Assembly (NCBI GenBank): GCA_030748485.1
Contig: JASMLW010000138.1
Coordinates: forward strand, 1-45,442
DNA length: 45,442 bases
Source: Pirellulaceae bacterium
GTDB lineage: Bacteria; Planctomycetota; Planctomycetia; Pirellulales; Pirellulaceae
Reading direction: 5' to 3'
The translations under genes were made by a program, and so were the position numbers. Shown here in pieces: positions 44,400-45,442 of this stretch. The first letter of the stretch is position 1. Each line of letters starts with the position of its first letter. Under the pieces are notes generated by a model that did not search any database, had not been told where the DNA came from, and saw only the letters and a list, made by a program, of their open reading frames with translations.

Positions 44400-44950
44400 C
44401 GCCCGCGACGAACTCCGCGACGGCGCGATGGGACTCGACCGGCAGCGGAAAGTTATGGCGATGGTTCTCGAGCCGCACGAACTTCTTTGGGTGGCTGGCC
44501 GCGTTGAACAGACGGAGTCCCAGGTCAATCGGCACGGTCCGATCTTCATCGCCGTGGAATTGCAACAGCGGGCCGTGGTAGTTGGGGACTTTGTTGATTG
44601 AGTCGAATCGATTCCGCATCATCCTGCGAGCCGGGAAGATGGGGTAGTGAACTGCTGCGACGTCCGGCAATGACGTGAACGTGTTCTCGAGAATCAGTCC
44701 CCGCGCGCCGTCGCGGCTGGCGAGTTCAACCATCACGGCGCCGCCGAGCGATTCACCGTACAGAATAATCTCGCCTTCCGGCACGCCTGCTCGTTCCGCC
44801 AGCCAGCGCCGCGCGGCTCGGGCGTCGGCGTAGAGACCGACTTCATTGGGTTGCACGTCCGCGCTGCGGATACCCCCGATAGTCGAAGATCATCACGGCA
44901 ACCTCAGCGCGCTCATGCAGGAGTCGAATCTTGTGGCGCCAATGTGTCAT
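44400..44950 (-). pseudogene. Alpha/beta-hydrolase pseudogene, 5' part replaced by a repeat array, frameshifted
   Basis: The leftward sequence encodes the central and C-terminal part of a serine hydrolase of the YqiA/BEM46-like type: WRHKIRLLHE and VMIFDYRGY, then, in another frame after ~44870, EVGLYADARAARRWL, the nucleophile motif YGESLGGA and the acid GDEDRTVP, with a His in ENHRHNF. The two halves are in different frames, joined around the CGGGGGTATCC stretch. The N-terminal ~100 residues, expected to contain a HGNAGN oxyanion motif, are missing; at the break (44950) the sequence turns directly into the GTCCGATTGGGG repeats. Downstream of ~44400 the frame reads on for ~90 unrelated residues antisense into the SHD1 gene. 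The gene is not functional. Confidence 0.8.
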
Positions 44951-45215
44951 GTGGTCCGATTGGGGGTCCGATTGGGATGGGGGTCCGATTGGGGACACGG
45001 GTCCGATTGGTCCTGGTCCGATTGGGGACAGGTCCGATTGGGGACACACACCTCAGGGCGGTCCGATTGGGGACACACACCTCGCAGTTGCGGGGAGTCC
45101 GATTGGGGACACACACCTCGCAGTTGCTACCCCGCGATTGGGGAGACAGGTCCGATTGGGGACACACACCTCGCAGTTGCTACCCCGCGATTGGGGACAC
45201 ACACCTCGCAGTTGC
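44951..45215 (+). repeat. Tandem array of GTCCGATTGGGG repeats
   Basis: Nine GTCCGATTGG starts occur at 44954, 44966, 44983, 45001, 45016, 45032, 45061, 45097 and 45150, at variable spacing. The last four are full-length units in which GTCCGATTGGGG is followed by ACACACACCTC, and three of those continue GCAGTTGC; a truncated unit ends at 45215. A GATTGGGGAGACA variant lies near 45136. The 5' part is shorter and G-richer and fits a quadruplex pattern at 44962-44994. A related copy lies at 1579-1601. ORFs on either strand through the array are repeat translation and not genes. The 45216-45339 flank shows nothing recognisable. Confidence 0.85.
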
Positions 45216-45339
45216 GGCGCGGCCGGACTCGGTGGCTGTGGAAGAAGGGGAGGATGCGGGCGCAGCGCGATGGAGGCGGACCGAATGGTTGATTTTGGCC
45301 ACCGCGCGGTTTGAAGAGTTGTCGACGTTCGCCGCCGCG

Positions 45340-45442
45340 CTAGCCTTCTTGAGCCAGCGCGACCGCCTTGACGCCGCGCAGCCAGCGCTGGCCTGTTTTG
45401 GCGGCGAGTTTGGCGAGACTGTCGGCCGTGCCGACCGCCGTG
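45340..45442 (-). CDS. Possible C-terminus of an unidentified protein
   Basis: An open frame enters from the window edge and ends at TAG (45340-45342), encoding about 34 residues ending ALAQEG, with a basic amphipathic stretch GQRWLRGVKAVAL. Length is too short for identification. It would be the gene upstream of the broken hydrolase on the same strand. Confidence 0.35.
   Translation of the reverse strand, partial: TAVGTADSLAKLAAKTGQRWLRGVKAVALAQEG

Noticed and set aside
44954..45215. CRISPR array
   Set aside because: Units are spaced irregularly (12 to 53 bases), the intervening sequences are themselves variants of the repeat, and no cas gene is present.
44846..45314. Open frames on both strands across the 45 kb array, with repeated PNRT or PIGD peptides
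   Set aside because: The peptides are translations of the DNA repeat in different frames; no start signals or conserved protein.

Overview
The window reads as chromosome of a planctomycete (Pirellulales-like, inferred). The evidence is a paired DUF1592/DUF1588-type cytochrome protein and DUF1552 protein (34.7-38.4 kb), a giant surface protein with the FExLExRRLLA-type N-terminus typical of planctomycete exported proteins, WD40 and FHA proteins, a Ser/Thr kinase fragment, an SHD1/NPCBM protein, and many short hairpin repeats. No rRNA, tRNA, CRISPR array, phage gene or transposase gene was recognised. Most long ORFs opposite the listed genes are antisense shadows of GC-rich coding sequence.

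Layout. 0-1.5 kb: 5' end of a Ser/Thr kinase and a divergent FHA-GGDEF protein. 1.46-2.12 kb: repeat-rich intergenic block. 2.1-7.3 kb: leftward ABC-2 exporter (ATPase, then a permease carrying a large propeller-like insert) followed by a secreted hydrolase and a methyltransferase. 7.6-15 kb: a small-molecule catabolism cluster with two Gfo/Idh/MocA oxidoreductases, an SDR, an SMP-30-type lactonase, an isochorismatase-like hydrolase, a D-2-hydroxyacid dehydrogenase and a fold-III PLP D-threonine aldolase/D-serine dehydratase-like enzyme. 15-18.6 kb: inositol-3-phosphate synthase, a class I aminotransferase and a SIMPL protein. 18.7-19.6 kb: a two-gene module (87-residue protein plus nucleotidyltransferase-fold protein) resembling toxin-antitoxin pairs. 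19.7-28.9 kb: a TPR protein downstream of a ~2750-residue multidomain surface protein with an embedded class 3 lipase. 29.1-33.6 kb: an HTH protein coupled to a membrane-anchored WD40 protein. 33.7-44.3 kb: EF-hand lipoprotein, DUF1592/DUF1552 pair, enolase-superfamily enzyme, small FHA protein, membrane protein with a planctomycete J-like N-terminus, and SHD1/NPCBM protein. 44.4-45.2 kb: an alpha/beta-hydrolase pseudogene whose 5' half is replaced by a G-rich tandem repeat array.

The main unexplained signals are non-coding. A repeat family built on GTCCGATTGGGGACA appears at both ends of the window, once as an array occupying a broken gene, and both sites contain canonical G-quadruplex motifs. 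A separate MITE-like palindromic element occurs twice, one copy filling the gap between two convergent genes. Several repeats begin at, or supply, the stop codon of the neighbouring gene. The best candidate for an uncharacterised protein system is the 18.7-19.6 kb two-gene module, followed by the HTH/WD40 pair divergent from the giant protein.
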